A stretch of DNA of 64,000 bases from JAPOXR01 sp965199765 (GCA_965199765.1 CBDATC010000001.1:1426001-1490000), one strand, 5' to 3'; counted from the first letter of the stretch, positions 46,653 to 55,803 are shown. The notes: generated by a model not told the origin, from the letters alone. Numbers and translations: made by a program.

Positions 46653-46766
46653 CTAAAACAACACTGCAAAGATCACTACAATGATTAAGAAAATCCAAAG
46701 CAACTTAGGAAGTATCGCTAATAGAAAGGCCAACATGATTAAACGCAATAACATATCATTTCCCAT
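46653..46766 (-). CDS. Possible small single-helix membrane protein (37 residues)
   Basis: A minus-strand frame from ATG 46766 to TAG at 46653 encodes MGNDMLLRLIM, then a run of about 25 hydrophobic residues with one Pro-Lys (LAILPKLLWIFLII), ending at FAVLF. It looks like a one-pass membrane peptide. No clear ribosome site; another ATG at codon 5 is possible. It lies just downstream of the truncated TauE/SafE gene on the same strand, and a 37-codon frame on the other strand overlaps it. Could be chance hydrophobicity of AT-rich DNA. Confidence 0.3.
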   Translation of the reverse strand: MGNDMLLRLIMLAFLLAILPKLLWIFLIIVVIFAVLF

Positions 46767-46795
46767 GGCCCGACAGAGAACAATTTTACATTAGT

Positions 46796-47281
46796 CTAGA
46801 CTGAGAAACGTTTCTTGTCCAGCCGTTCCATGATGAGTGTGCCAAAGCGCAGACCCAGAAGCGCCGGCACAACGAGGGCAGCGGAAAACAGAAACGAACC
46901 TTGACTGACCACAATGGTCTGAGTGTGAGCGGCAATCAAAGCCAGCGAACCGTTTGTGTGCACAACACCTTGGATAAGCAATTGCCTTCGCTTCTCAATA
47001 TCCATTGAAAGCAGATAGAGAACGATAAGAGGCGCCGAGACTCCAGCAAAGCCGCCGCAAAGACCCGCAGCGGCTCCCATCACAGCCTGACCGGCTTTCC
47101 GCAGGCGCGAAGGTAATCGAAACCGCCATCCAATCAGCTGCAGCGTTGCCGCAAAGGAAATCGTTGAACCAAGCACAGCGAAAATAACCACAGATGGAAA
47201 AATCGTGACGAGCGGCGCTGCCAGAGCGATGAAAATGCATAGAGAAGCGGTCGGCAGCCAATTGGCGGTTAATTCCTGCAC
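46796..47281 (-). pseudogene. Truncated TauE/SafE-family membrane protein
   Basis: The 161-residue frame (GTG start at 47281) matches the second part of TauE/SafE sulfite-exporter-type permeases: AVMGAAAGLCGGFAGVSAPL, then LLIQGVVHTNGSLALI and LVVPALLGLRFGTLI. Full proteins have about 250 residues; here the first helices are missing and the frame stops right after ERLDKKRF, where the family continues with a last helix. Both ends are gone, so it is probably a remnant. It is divergent from mcd. Confidence 0.6.
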
Positions 47282-47401
47282 AGCGCGGCGGACTCCATGC
47301 CCATCGCTAAACCCTAAAAATTTCTGTCAGCATGCCGTCAAACCATTGCAGGAAAATTCTAACAGAATTAGCAACAGATTTCCGGTTAGGCGGAGACCGA
47401 T

Positions 47402-49093
47402 ATGGAAACCAATCTTCAAAGTGATGCCGTTGCTGGCGCACAGTCCATAGCCGCCGGTCCAGTCCTGTTAAGTGAGGCTTCAAGAAGCCTCGCTGAAGCC
47501 GAAGCCCTGATGCATCTTGGACAAAGCAGGCTGCAGGAAAGGGCAACAGACGGAATCTCTGCTGATGTCAGGCAATGCGCCGAACACGCATTCGCTTGGC
47601 TGGCCACAACGGTTGAAGCCCTTCGTCAAATGCTGCGATGGGGACAGTCGCTCGAAGATTCGGGAAAATTCAATGAAACCGAACAACTGACATTGCAGGT
47701 GCTGTTCGGCGAGTATGCCGCTCAGATCATTGGCGGGATCTGCATGAGCCAGGGAGAAACCGCCAGGCCGACGGATTACGGGATAACTTGGGAAGAAGCT
47801 GATGAATGTTTCAGTTCTTCGACGCGCGCATTCATCACCAAGGCTAGCAATGCTGCTGCCCGTGTGCGCCTGACGCAGCTCATAGCCAGCCGGAGCTTAT
47901 CCGAAGGTTTCGGCGATACCGCGCTTGATGATGATCTCGAAGAGATCAGAAACCAGCTGCGTCGGTTCACGGACGAAAAAGTCAAGCCTTACGCACAGCA
48001 ATGGCATCTCACAAACAGTCTTATTCCGGGTGCGCTGATCGGCGAACTGTCTGAAATGGGCATTTTCGGATTGACAGTGCCGGAAGAATATGGCGGCGCG
48101 GGTATGCCAAAAGCAGCGATGTGTGTTGTGTCGGAAGAGCTGTCGAGAGGCTATCTTGGAGTGGGGTCGCTGGCCACGAGATCGGAAATCGCTGCGGAAT
48201 TGGTGCGTTGCGGTGGAACGACGGAACAAGCACAGGAATGGCTGCCAAAAATCGCGTCGGGCGAAGCGCTTCCAACCGCTGTGTTTACCGAACCTGGCGC
48301 CGGGTCGGACCTCGGCTCGTTGACAACGCGCGCCGAATTGGATGGAGAGATTTATCGCGTGTTTGGATCGAAGACATGGATAACGCATGCGGTGCGCGCC
48401 AATTTGATGACGATACTGGTTAGAACAGATCCAAAAACCAGCGATTATCGCGGGCTTTCAATGCTTTTGGCCGGCAAACAGCCGGGCAGCGAGGCAGATC
48501 CCTTTCCCGATGGAGGAATTTCAGGTTCGGAGATAGATGTGATCGGCTATCGCGGCATGAAAGAATATGATCTGGTCTTTGATGGATTCGAGGTCTCGGC
48601 AGCCCGTCTGCTCGGCGGCGAGGAAGGGAAGGGATTTCGTCAGCTCATGGAAACATTCGAGTCGGCAAGAATTCAGACCGCTGCCCGGGCCATCGGCGTT
48701 GCTCATTCTGCGCTGGAAGCAGCGATCGGCTATGCCACTGAACGGAGACAGTTCGGCAGATCTCTGACGGAATTTCCTCGGGTGGCGTCCAAAATTGCTT
48801 TGATGGCTGCGGAGTTGATGGCATGCCGTCAACTGACCTACTTCGCGGCCCGGCAAAAGGATAGCGGTCGGCGCTGCGACCTTGAAGCCGGTATGGCTAA
48901 ACTTCTAGCGGCGCGTGTGGCATGGTCAGCTGCTGACAATGCGGTTCAAATCCACGGCGGCAATGGATTTGCACTGGAGGCTCCGGTCAGCCGTATTCTT
49001 TGCGATGCTCGAATATTGAGCATTTTTGAGGGAGCGTCCGAAATCCAGGCCGGTGTTATCGCCTCACGTCTGCTGAACCGCCGGGTGAACTGA
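47402..49093 (+). CDS. mcd: (2S)-methylsuccinyl-CoA dehydrogenase
   Basis: This 563-residue acyl-CoA dehydrogenase-fold flavoprotein has an extra N-terminal helical domain of about 175 residues, as in Mcd. Core landmarks are GLTVPEEYGGAG, SEELSRGYLGVGSLATRSEI, TEPGAGSDLGSL, SKTWITHA, GYRGMKEYDL, ESARIQTAARAIG and QIHGGNGFALE. The SLATRSEI and KTWITHA segments separate it from ordinary acyl-CoA dehydrogenases. Mcd oxidises methylsuccinyl-CoA to mesaconyl-CoA in the ethylmalonyl-CoA pathway for acetate assimilation. Other pathway genes are outside the window. Confidence 0.9.
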   Translation: METNLQSDAVAGAQSIAAGPVLLSEASRSLAEAEALMHLGQSRLQERATDGISADVRQCAEHAFAWLATTVEALRQMLRWGQSLEDSGKFNETEQLTLQVLFGEYAAQIIGGICMSQGETARPTDYGITWEEADECFSSSTRAFITKASNAAARVRLTQLIASRSLSEGFGDTALDDDLEEIRNQLRRFTDEKVKPYAQQWHLTNSLIPGALIGELSEMGIFGLTVPEEYGGAGMPKAAMCVVSEELSRGYLGVGSLATRSEIAAELVRCGGTTEQAQEWLPKIASGEALPTAVFTEPGAGSDLGSLTTRAELDGEIYRVFGSKTWITHAVRANLMTILVRTDPKTSDYRGLSMLLAGKQPGSEADPFPDGGISGSEIDVIGYRGMKEYDLVFDGFEVSAARLLGGEEGKGFRQLMETFESARIQTAARAIGVAHSALEAAIGYATERRQFGRSLTEFPRVASKIALMAAELMACRQLTYFAARQKDSGRRCDLEAGMAKLLAARVAWSAADNAVQIHGGNGFALEAPVSRILCDARILSIFEGASEIQAGVIASRLLNRRVN

Positions 49094-49123
49094 GGCTGCG
49101 CCGGCCAGTGATTGAATGCAACC

Positions 49124-49825
49124 ATGCCTCAAATCGATCGGATTGTTGTGCTCACCGGCGCCGGACTTTCAGCCGAAAGCGGCCTTTCGACATTTCGGGA
49201 CGCAGGTGGCATCTGGGAAAAATACGATTTGAACGAAGTTGCGACACCGCAGGGATTTGCGGAAAATCCGGAATTGGTCCACAGTTTCTATAATGCCCGT
49301 CGAAGTGCAATGCGCGAAGCCAAGCCGAATGCCGCTCATTTCGCCTTGATGCGTTTGGAGAGAGAGTGCGGGGCGGTTATGGTAACTCAGAATGTCGACG
49401 ACCTTTTGGAGCGGGCGGGATGTCGCAATGTCTTGCATATGCACGGCGAACTGTCTGGCGCATTGTGCGATATCTGTGGTTTCCGATGGCCGGCTCCGGA
49501 TGAGATGAGGGTCAGCGATTGTTGTCCGCAATGCAGGCAGGCGGCATCACGACCCGACGTTGTCTGGTTCGAGGAATATCCCTACCATATCGACAGGATT
49601 TACGCGGAAATTCAAAATGCGGATTTGTTTGCTTCAATCGGGACATCCGGCCAAGTCTCACCGGCAAACACATTTTTGATAGAGGCAAAAAACGCTGGCG
49701 CTAGAACGGTCGAGTTGAATCTGGAGCGCACTTCGCTATCCGGTATGTTCGATAATGTAAGACTCGGACCTGCCACGGAGTTCGTGCCGGCATGGGTGGA
49801 TGAGTTCATAACAGAGTTTACTTGA
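49124..49825 (+). CDS. cobB: NAD-dependent protein deacylase, class III sirtuin
   Basis: This 233-residue sirtuin has VVLTGAGLSAESGLSTFRD, catalytic His in LHMHGEL, TQNVDDLLERAG and a zinc site formed by CDIC and CPQC. The Tyr and Arg in FYNARR mark class III enzymes that also remove succinyl and malonyl groups. ATG 49124 gives the usual N terminus; a TTG at 49112 adds four residues. It is followed by an ADP-ribosylglycohydrolase-like gene whose frame may overlap it. Confidence 0.92.
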   Translation: MPQIDRIVVLTGAGLSAESGLSTFRDAGGIWEKYDLNEVATPQGFAENPELVHSFYNARRSAMREAKPNAAHFALMRLERECGAVMVTQNVDDLLERAGCRNVLHMHGELSGALCDICGFRWPAPDEMRVSDCCPQCRQAASRPDVVWFEEYPYHIDRIYAEIQNADLFASIGTSGQVSPANTFLIEAKNAGARTVELNLERTSLSGMFDNVRLGPATEFVPAWVDEFITEFT

Positions 49826-49878
49826 TTGGCGGGAAATGCAGAAAACAGCGTCTTTTTTTGGTTGCGAGATTGGCTGAC

Positions 49879-50871
49879 ATGACGAAACAAGAAGACCGCG
49901 TTGCGACTTTGGGCCGACGTTCCCCTGTGCAGCCGTGGCAAGTGTCGCGCGCTGAGGGCTGCCTGTTGGGTCAGATCTGCGGTGATGCGCTTGGCAGCCG
50001 TGTCGACTACTATGATGATGCCGAGGCAATTCGAAGAGACTTCCCGAATGGGGTGCGCGATATGTGCGAAGGTGGTGTGTTCAACACACTGGCCGGTCAG
50101 CCCACCGATGATTCTGAAATGGCGCTTGCGCTTGCGCGAACTCTGATTTCGGATAAACGATTCGATCTGGAGAACATTCGCGCCGCCTACCTAGATTGGT
50201 TCGAATCGGGACCGTTCGATTGCGGTGAAACAGTGGCAGCCGCGCTTTGCGGCAGTCCCAACCAATCCAGTCAGGGAAACGGTGCGCTGATGCGGGCTTG
50301 TCCGATAGGGTTGTTCGGGGCCAGCTTGAATTTGGAAACGGTTGCTGAATGGGCAAGGCAGGATGCTGCAATCACACATCCGCACCCGATTTGTCAGGAA
50401 ACCAACGCACTGTTCGTTATGCTGATCGCGACGGCATTGATCGAAAGCGCTGAACCTGCGGCACTCTATAAGATGATTGTGCAGTGGGCGGAAGAGATGA
50501 AGGTTTCCGAAGACCTTCGGGACGCGATATCAATTGCGGAAACCGAATCATGGATTGACCGCTCAAGCAGCAAGAAGGCGTGGGTGTTGGTGGCGTTCCA
50601 AAACGCGATCTGGCAACTTTTGCACGCGCCGAATCTTGAAGAAGGAGTGGTAGACACAATCCGTAGAGGTGGCGCTACAGGAACCAACGCCGCGGTCGCT
50701 GGGGCTTTGCTTGGGGTGGTCTATGGAAGAGAGGCTATACCGACCAGATGGGATGCGGCCGTATGTTCCTGCAAACCAGAATCAGGAGCAGAAGGAGTCT
50801 GCCAGCCGCGGCCTCAGCATTACTGGCCGTGCGATGCGGCAGACTTGGCGCGTCGTTTGTTGTGTTCCTGA
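49879..50871 (+). CDS. ADP-ribosylglycohydrolase-family protein with altered metal site
   Basis: This protein of about 330 residues has the DraG/ARH fold: CLLGQICGDALGS near residue 30, first metal motif PTDDSEM (75-81), QGNGALMRACP and THPHPICQ. The second metal motif, GGDTDTN in active enzymes, reads GGATGTN (residues 264-270): both magnesium-binding Asp residues are replaced, by Ala266 and Gly268. The rest of that helix (AAVAGALLGVVYG) is intact, so this is substitution, not decay by frameshift. Removal of ADP-ribose is therefore doubtful; ligand binding may remain. It follows the sirtuin gene. The start could be a TTG at 49822 overlapping cobB, but ATG 49879 fits the family better. Confidence 0.82.
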   Translation: MTKQEDRVATLGRRSPVQPWQVSRAEGCLLGQICGDALGSRVDYYDDAEAIRRDFPNGVRDMCEGGVFNTLAGQPTDDSEMALALARTLISDKRFDLENIRAAYLDWFESGPFDCGETVAAALCGSPNQSSQGNGALMRACPIGLFGASLNLETVAEWARQDAAITHPHPICQETNALFVMLIATALIESAEPAALYKMIVQWAEEMKVSEDLRDAISIAETESWIDRSSSKKAWVLVAFQNAIWQLLHAPNLEEGVVDTIRRGGATGTNAAVAGALLGVVYGREAIPTRWDAAVCSCKPESGAEGVCQPRPQHYWPCDAADLARRLLCS

Positions 50872-51074
50872 CCGGACAGAACATTGCCGATATGACATTT
50901 TTTTAGGCTGTGTGACCACTCCGCGCCCAAAAAGGACAAGGCTTCCGGTTTCTCAGGATGCAGCGGGCAATGCGCCCGTCTTGCGCAAATCCACCTCAGG
51001 CAGAGACGGATGGCTGCCATTTGTCTAGACGAACGTCTAAGAATTAGGCGGCGGCTGAGCGAGAAAAAACACGG

Positions 51075-52334
51075 ATGTCCGATTGGTGGTTCAATGTGAA
51101 TGGAAGGCGATATCCCCGTCCCCGTTCACCTGTTGTGGTTGTATGTCTCGATGGTACCGAACCGGAATATCTGACGGCGGCTTTTGCGGCAGGGGCGCTT
51201 CCGTCTCTGTCCTCGGCGATGGTCGGCGGCATGCAGCGTGCCGACAGCGTCATTCCTTCCTTCACCAATCCGAACAATATGTCGATCGCAACCGGTGTCC
51301 CGCCAGCGAAGCACGGAATCAGCGGCAACACTTACTTTGATCGGCAACGCGGTGTTGAGGTCATGATGAATGATGTCGGATTTTTGCGCTGCGGCACGAT
51401 ATTCGCGGCTGCTCAGAACGCTGAAGGCCGTGTTGCGGTGGTTGCCGCGAAGGACAAACTTCGCGCGCTGCTCAGCGCCGGTCTCGACATCGCCGCCGGC
51501 ACAGCGATCTGTTTCTCATCTGAAACAGCCGCCTCTACCACTTTGAAAGAACATGGCATTGAAAACGCTGCAAAATGGCTGGGCCGTTCGCAGCCGGATA
51601 TGTATTCGGCGGAATTGTCTGAGTTTGTGTTTGCTTCCGGTGTGAAGCTGCTAGAGGATTTTCAGCCTGACGTGATGTATCTGACGACCTCGGACTACAT
51701 TCAGCACACCTTCTCCCCTGCAGCGTCTCAGGCAATCGAATTTTATGCGATGTTCGACCGCTACTTTGATCAATTGCAAGCGTCAGGTGCAGTTGTGGCA
51801 GTAACAGCTGACCATGGCATGAAACCTAAACATGATGCCGACGGCCAGCCGCAAGTCGTGTATTTGCAGGATTTAATGGATCAATGGGTTGGATTCGACC
51901 GGGCGCGCGTAATCTTGCCAATCACTGATCCTTATGTTTTGCACCACGGAGCGCTGGGATCATTTGCCACCATTTATTTTCAAGAAGGCGCCGGGGAGAA
52001 GTTGCTGCATTCAGTGATTGACCGGATACGCGCAACCACAGGAATTTGTTTGGCATTGGATGGAGACGAAGCCAGCCTTCGATATCAGCTCCCGCGTGAT
52101 CGCATCGGCGATCTTGTCGCGATCTCCCATTGCGATTTTACCATTGGGACCTCACGTGACCGCCATGACTTAGGGGCCTTGCAGGCACCGCTTCGGTCTC
52201 ATGGCGGATTGTCCGAACAGATTGTGCCTTTCATTATCAATAGGCGCCTTGGAGCTGAACTGCCAAGTCCGCTCCGCAACTTCGACGCCTTCGCTGTTGC
52301 AATGCAGGCCGCAAAGGAAAATGCCGATGGTTGA
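51075..52334 (+). CDS. phnA: Phosphonoacetate hydrolase
   Basis: This 419-residue zinc hydrolase of the alkaline phosphatase superfamily has metal ligand Asp26 in VCLDGTEPEYL, catalytic Thr64 in PSFTNPNNMS, the HGISGNTYFD segment, TADHGMKPKHD and SHGGLSEQIVPFI. This is the pattern of PhnA, which splits the C-P bond of phosphonoacetate to acetate and phosphate. Its end overlaps the phnY start by 8 bp. PhnY makes phosphonoacetate, so the two catalyse consecutive steps. Confidence 0.9.
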   Translation: MSDWWFNVNGRRYPRPRSPVVVVCLDGTEPEYLTAAFAAGALPSLSSAMVGGMQRADSVIPSFTNPNNMSIATGVPPAKHGISGNTYFDRQRGVEVMMNDVGFLRCGTIFAAAQNAEGRVAVVAAKDKLRALLSAGLDIAAGTAICFSSETAASTTLKEHGIENAAKWLGRSQPDMYSAELSEFVFASGVKLLEDFQPDVMYLTTSDYIQHTFSPAASQAIEFYAMFDRYFDQLQASGAVVAVTADHGMKPKHDADGQPQVVYLQDLMDQWVGFDRARVILPITDPYVLHHGALGSFATIYFQEGAGEKLLHSVIDRIRATTGICLALDGDEASLRYQLPRDRIGDLVAISHCDFTIGTSRDRHDLGALQAPLRSHGGLSEQIVPFIINRRLGAELPSPLRNFDAFAVAMQAAKENADG

Positions 52335-53775
52335 AAATTTTTCTGTAAAGCACGAAGCCATGCGCATCGCAGGAAATAACGTGCGCACCGATCATTCGAT
52401 ACAGGTTTTTCATCCATTCAACGGGCAGTTGATCGGCACGGTGCCGGCCGGCCGTGGCGAGGATGCCAAACGGGCATTTGAAATCGCCGCTGCGTACGAA
52501 CCTGCACTTAGCCGGTATGAACGCCAGACGATCCTGCAGAGAGCGGCGGAGTTGCTTGAACGCGACCGCGAGGAATTAGCGCGTGGAGTGACGCTTGAAC
52601 TGGGGGTCTCGCTAAAAGATTCCGACTATGAAGTCGCCCGGGCCTGCGATGTCTTCAATTTGGCGTCCAAGCTCTGCATCATCGACGATGGTGAAATTTT
52701 TTCCTGTGATTTAACTCAACAAGGAAAATCGCGCAAAATTATGACTTTGCGCGAGCCGCTTCGCGCTATATCGGCGATCACGCCGTTCAATCATCCTTTG
52801 AACATGGTAGCGCACAAAATCGCGCCTTCCATCGCCACCAACAATTGTATGGTTTGCAAGCAGACCGAGCTCACGCCATTGACTGCGCTGCGGTTGGCCG
52901 ACCTGCTCTATGAAGCTGGTCTTCCACCAGAAATGTTCTCTGTCGTAACCGGCTGGCCGCAAGACATCGGGCCGGAAATGGTGGCAAACCCGCACATCGA
53001 TCTCATCACCTTCACAGGAAGCGTTTCGGTCGGGAAGCACATTGCAAAGACCGCGGGGTATAAGCGCGCGGTTTTGGAACTTGGCGGAAATGATCCGCTT
53101 ATCGTTTGCAACGATTTGGACGATGAGGATCTTGGCAGGGCGGCAGATTTGGCAGTGGCCGGAGCCACCAAGAACTCTGGACAGCGCTGTACGGCTGTCA
53201 AGCGGATTTTGTGCCAAGACAGCGTTGCGGAACGGTTTGTGCCGTTGGTTCTGGAACGCGCAAAAGAGATTGTGTTCGGGGATCCATTGGACCGGCAGAC
53301 TGATCTAGGCACTGTTATTCATGCAGAGGCGGCCAAGATGTTTGAAAGCCGTGTTTTTGCCGCTGCCGAGGCCGGCGCTGAGCTGCTCTATTGCCCGGAG
53401 CGGCGTGGCGCACTTCTCCCACCCATCGTTATCGACCGAGTTTCACCGTCTAGTGAATTGGTGACGGAGGAAACTCTTGGACCTGTTGTTCCGATCATTC
53501 GAGCTCCCGACGATGACGATGCGACCATCATCTTGTCGAATTCAACAGAATTTGGATTGTCAGCAGGTGTATGCACAAATGATTGGACCCGGATGCGCCG
53601 GTTTATCAGCGGACTCAAGGTAGGCACGGTCAATATCTGGGAAGTGCCCGGTTACCGCACAGAAGTGTCACCTTTCGGTGGGGTAAAAGACAGCGGGCTC
53701 GGATATAAGGAGGGGGTTGTTGAAGCTATGAAGAGTTACACCAACGTCAAGACCTTTTCATTGCCATGGGTCTAA
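52327..53775 (+). CDS. phnY: Phosphonoacetaldehyde dehydrogenase
   Basis: This 482-residue aldehyde dehydrogenase has TPFNHPLNMVAHKIAPS, catalytic Glu in LELGGNDPLIV and catalytic Cys in SGQRCTAVKRIL. The overall match is to PhnY, which oxidises phosphonoacetaldehyde to phosphonoacetate, feeding PhnA. ATG 52327 has AAAGGA 8 bp upstream and a length like that of characterised PhnY; the long open frame from 52201 lies inside phnA. The transaminase PhnW, which would make phosphonoacetaldehyde from aminoethylphosphonate, is not in the window. Confidence 0.9.
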   Translation: MVENFSVKHEAMRIAGNNVRTDHSIQVFHPFNGQLIGTVPAGRGEDAKRAFEIAAAYEPALSRYERQTILQRAAELLERDREELARGVTLELGVSLKDSDYEVARACDVFNLASKLCIIDDGEIFSCDLTQQGKSRKIMTLREPLRAISAITPFNHPLNMVAHKIAPSIATNNCMVCKQTELTPLTALRLADLLYEAGLPPEMFSVVTGWPQDIGPEMVANPHIDLITFTGSVSVGKHIAKTAGYKRAVLELGGNDPLIVCNDLDDEDLGRAADLAVAGATKNSGQRCTAVKRILCQDSVAERFVPLVLERAKEIVFGDPLDRQTDLGTVIHAEAAKMFESRVFAAAEAGAELLYCPERRGALLPPIVIDRVSPSSELVTEETLGPVVPIIRAPDDDDATIILSNSTEFGLSAGVCTNDWTRMRRFISGLKVGTVNIWEVPGYRTEVSPFGGVKDSGLGYKEGVVEAMKSYTNVKTFSLPWV

Positions 53776-54240
53776 TGCCAGGATCTGCTTTACGACACTT
53801 GGATGGTGCGCTAATGCATCGCGCCCGGGCCTATGGCCGGCAGCGATGGGTCGCTGGTTACGACTAGTGATCTTCTGCTGAGTGACTGCGATGTATTTCT
53901 TCACAGAGTTTGTTATCGTCATGCGCAGCCGCTTCGGAAATGCCGATGGAATCTGAATTGAGGACAAGGATTGCCGACGCTAACTGGATTTCCACGAAAA
54001 TAGGCGCATTACATCGGTATGGTCATCCGCGATTGATCAAGGCGGTCGGAAAGCTGCCTGTCGAGCTTTCGTATACGCGTTTCGTTTCGCCTATCGGCAT
54101 TTCACTGCGCTGACGGGACACAAGTTTCAGATCCGCTGCCAAGGATGCGTTTGATCAATGTCACAGGAAGAGCAGCCGTTCAGATGCAGAAGGGGATCAT
54201 AGGGTGGCTGTCGGGACGTGCAACCGTGTGATGCGTTGAT
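53776..54240. other. Gap between phnY and the convergent hydrolase
   Basis: About 465 bp with no recognisable gene. A 29-codon frame starting in the phnY stop and a 67-codon frame at 53910-54113 have no known relatives. No strong terminator is seen. Confidence 0.4.
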
Positions 54241-55803
54241 TCAACCTGCATAATTCACGGTGCCCATCGAGGTCACTTTCATATCTGAAAGCGTGTGATC
54301 GGAGCAGCGCATTCGATGGTTCAACAATTTGCGTGTGAGCCTCAGGAGCTCTGCAGACCATCTCGGATCTTCAGCTAAGTTCACGGTTTCGCCATTTGCG
54401 GACGAGGTGTCGAAGAGGAGCGGTGGCAGGCCGCCATTGAAGTGCACGAGCGTCCGGTCTGCTTCACGCAATATCGCCAGATTCGATTCCCGCAATGGAA
54501 GGTCCAGTTCGAACTGCCAACGCGTTGGTCTGTCAGGCTCTCCAAAATCCAATTCCGAATAGCTGTAGTCCCGCCATTTGGTTGGGGTATCGCCTTGAAT
54601 GTGTTTGACCAGTGATTTGCCGTTCATTCCTACCGCAGGGCCGGTTGAAATTCGATCCAAAATCGTTGCTGCAATGTCTACCGACTCGGTCATCGCCGAA
54701 ATTTCGATTCCGCGGACCCCGCTTGGATCGCGAATAAGCAAAGGAATGTGGTATGCGGTGTCAAATACCGACATCTTACCCCACTGTCTCCGATCCCCCA
54801 GCATTTCGCCATGGTCTGCTGTTATGATGATAAGTGTTTGATCAAGCTGCTGGGTTTGTTTGAGAAAGTTGATGATTCGGCCGATGTGATGGTCAACTTC
54901 CGTTGCCAGTCCAAAATAGACTGAACGCAGCGCGTCGACATCCTGTGCAGACTCGTTGTTCAATCCGCAATTGTAACCGCTGACGAAACTATTGATTGAA
55001 TTATACTTGAGATCAGCGGCTAGAAATGGATGGATGGAGGCCTCGGCTTCCAGCGAATCGGCGCGCGCCAATGGTGGAAGTCGTTTTCCCTTATAGAGCC
55101 GATTGTAGGGTTCTGGCGCGATGAGCGGAGGATGTGGGCGTATATAGGTGAGGAGAGTAAGCCATTTCCTGTCTTTCCGCATTGCCAGTTCGCGTAGACA
55201 AGCATCTGTCAGAAAAGCTGTGTCGCTGTCACTGGCTTTGTAAAAGGCTGGGTCATCGGGTCGGGGACCGATCGCGGCATTATAGTCGATTGGCGAATAG
55301 AATCGGCTGTACGGGGGCAGATCGTAACCTGCTGCGTGGAGGTGGGACCGCCAAGGAATACTGTCATGGGTCTGCCTCATTTCAACAATTTCGTTAAAGC
55401 CGGGAAGGACTTTTTCATATCCGCGTATGTCTGGATCATTCGGATGCAGATATCTCGGGTCTCCGGACGTGTCGGTGTAACCGAACAGCAGCGGCTCGTA
55501 GCCTGATTTTCGAACTTCGAGAGCAAGGTTTGTTATGCCATTGCGAAGCGGTGTTCCGTTTCGCACTGATCGGTGGTTCATCGAATACATTCCAGTCAGT
55601 AGGCTTGCTCTGGAAGGTCCGCACGGATTGACCACCGAAAAATGCCGGTTGAACCTCACGGCATCTGTGGAGAATTCGCTCAAATTCGGGAGAACCGAGT
55701 GACCGCCGATGGTTAGGTCAAGGCAATCGGCGCGCAGCTGGTCAATGACGATAAGAAGGATGTTCAGACTTTGGTCATGGTTGTTGGACAAGGCGAATTC
55801 CAC
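54241..55803 (-). CDS. Phosphonate monoester hydrolase / sulfatase-family phosphodiesterase
   Basis: This 520-residue sulfatase-fold enzyme has the formylglycine motif CGPSR (Cys61), metal Asp in IVIDQLRADCLD, YIRPHPPLIAPEPY and ITADHGEMLGDRRQWGK. The last two segments are typical of phosphonate monoester hydrolases (PMH), which cleave phosphonate and phosphate diesters. A formylglycine-generating enzyme would be needed to convert Cys61; none is in the window. It points towards phnAY, suggesting that it frees simple phosphonates from esters; that is inference. Confidence 0.85.
   Translation of the reverse strand: MEFALSNNHDQSLNILLIVIDQLRADCLDLTIGGHSVLPNLSEFSTDAVRFNRHFSVVNPCGPSRASLLTGMYSMNHRSVRNGTPLRNGITNLALEVRKSGYEPLLFGYTDTSGDPRYLHPNDPDIRGYEKVLPGFNEIVEMRQTHDSIPWRSHLHAAGYDLPPYSRFYSPIDYNAAIGPRPDDPAFYKASDSDTAFLTDACLRELAMRKDRKWLTLLTYIRPHPPLIAPEPYNRLYKGKRLPPLARADSLEAEASIHPFLAADLKYNSINSFVSGYNCGLNNESAQDVDALRSVYFGLATEVDHHIGRIINFLKQTQQLDQTLIIITADHGEMLGDRRQWGKMSVFDTAYHIPLLIRDPSGVRGIEISAMTESVDIAATILDRISTGPAVGMNGKSLVKHIQGDTPTKWRDYSYSELDFGEPDRPTRWQFELDLPLRESNLAILREADRTLVHFNGGLPPLLFDTSSANGETVNLAEDPRWSAELLRLTRKLLNHRMRCSDHTLSDMKVTSMGTVNYAG

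Noticed and set aside
46681..46794. A 37-codon plus-strand frame after pckA
   Set aside because: No ribosome site and a polar, Asn/Lys/Arg-rich product of no known type; the overlapping minus-strand hydrophobic frame is the more plausible of the two.
53775..53864. A 29-codon frame starting within the phnY stop codon, ending VAGYD
   Set aside because: Too short and without relatives; possibly the relic of a downstream gene but not supportable.
53910..54113. A 67-codon plus-strand frame between phnY and the phosphonate monoester hydrolase
   Set aside because: No ribosome site, no family, no neighbours suggesting a function.
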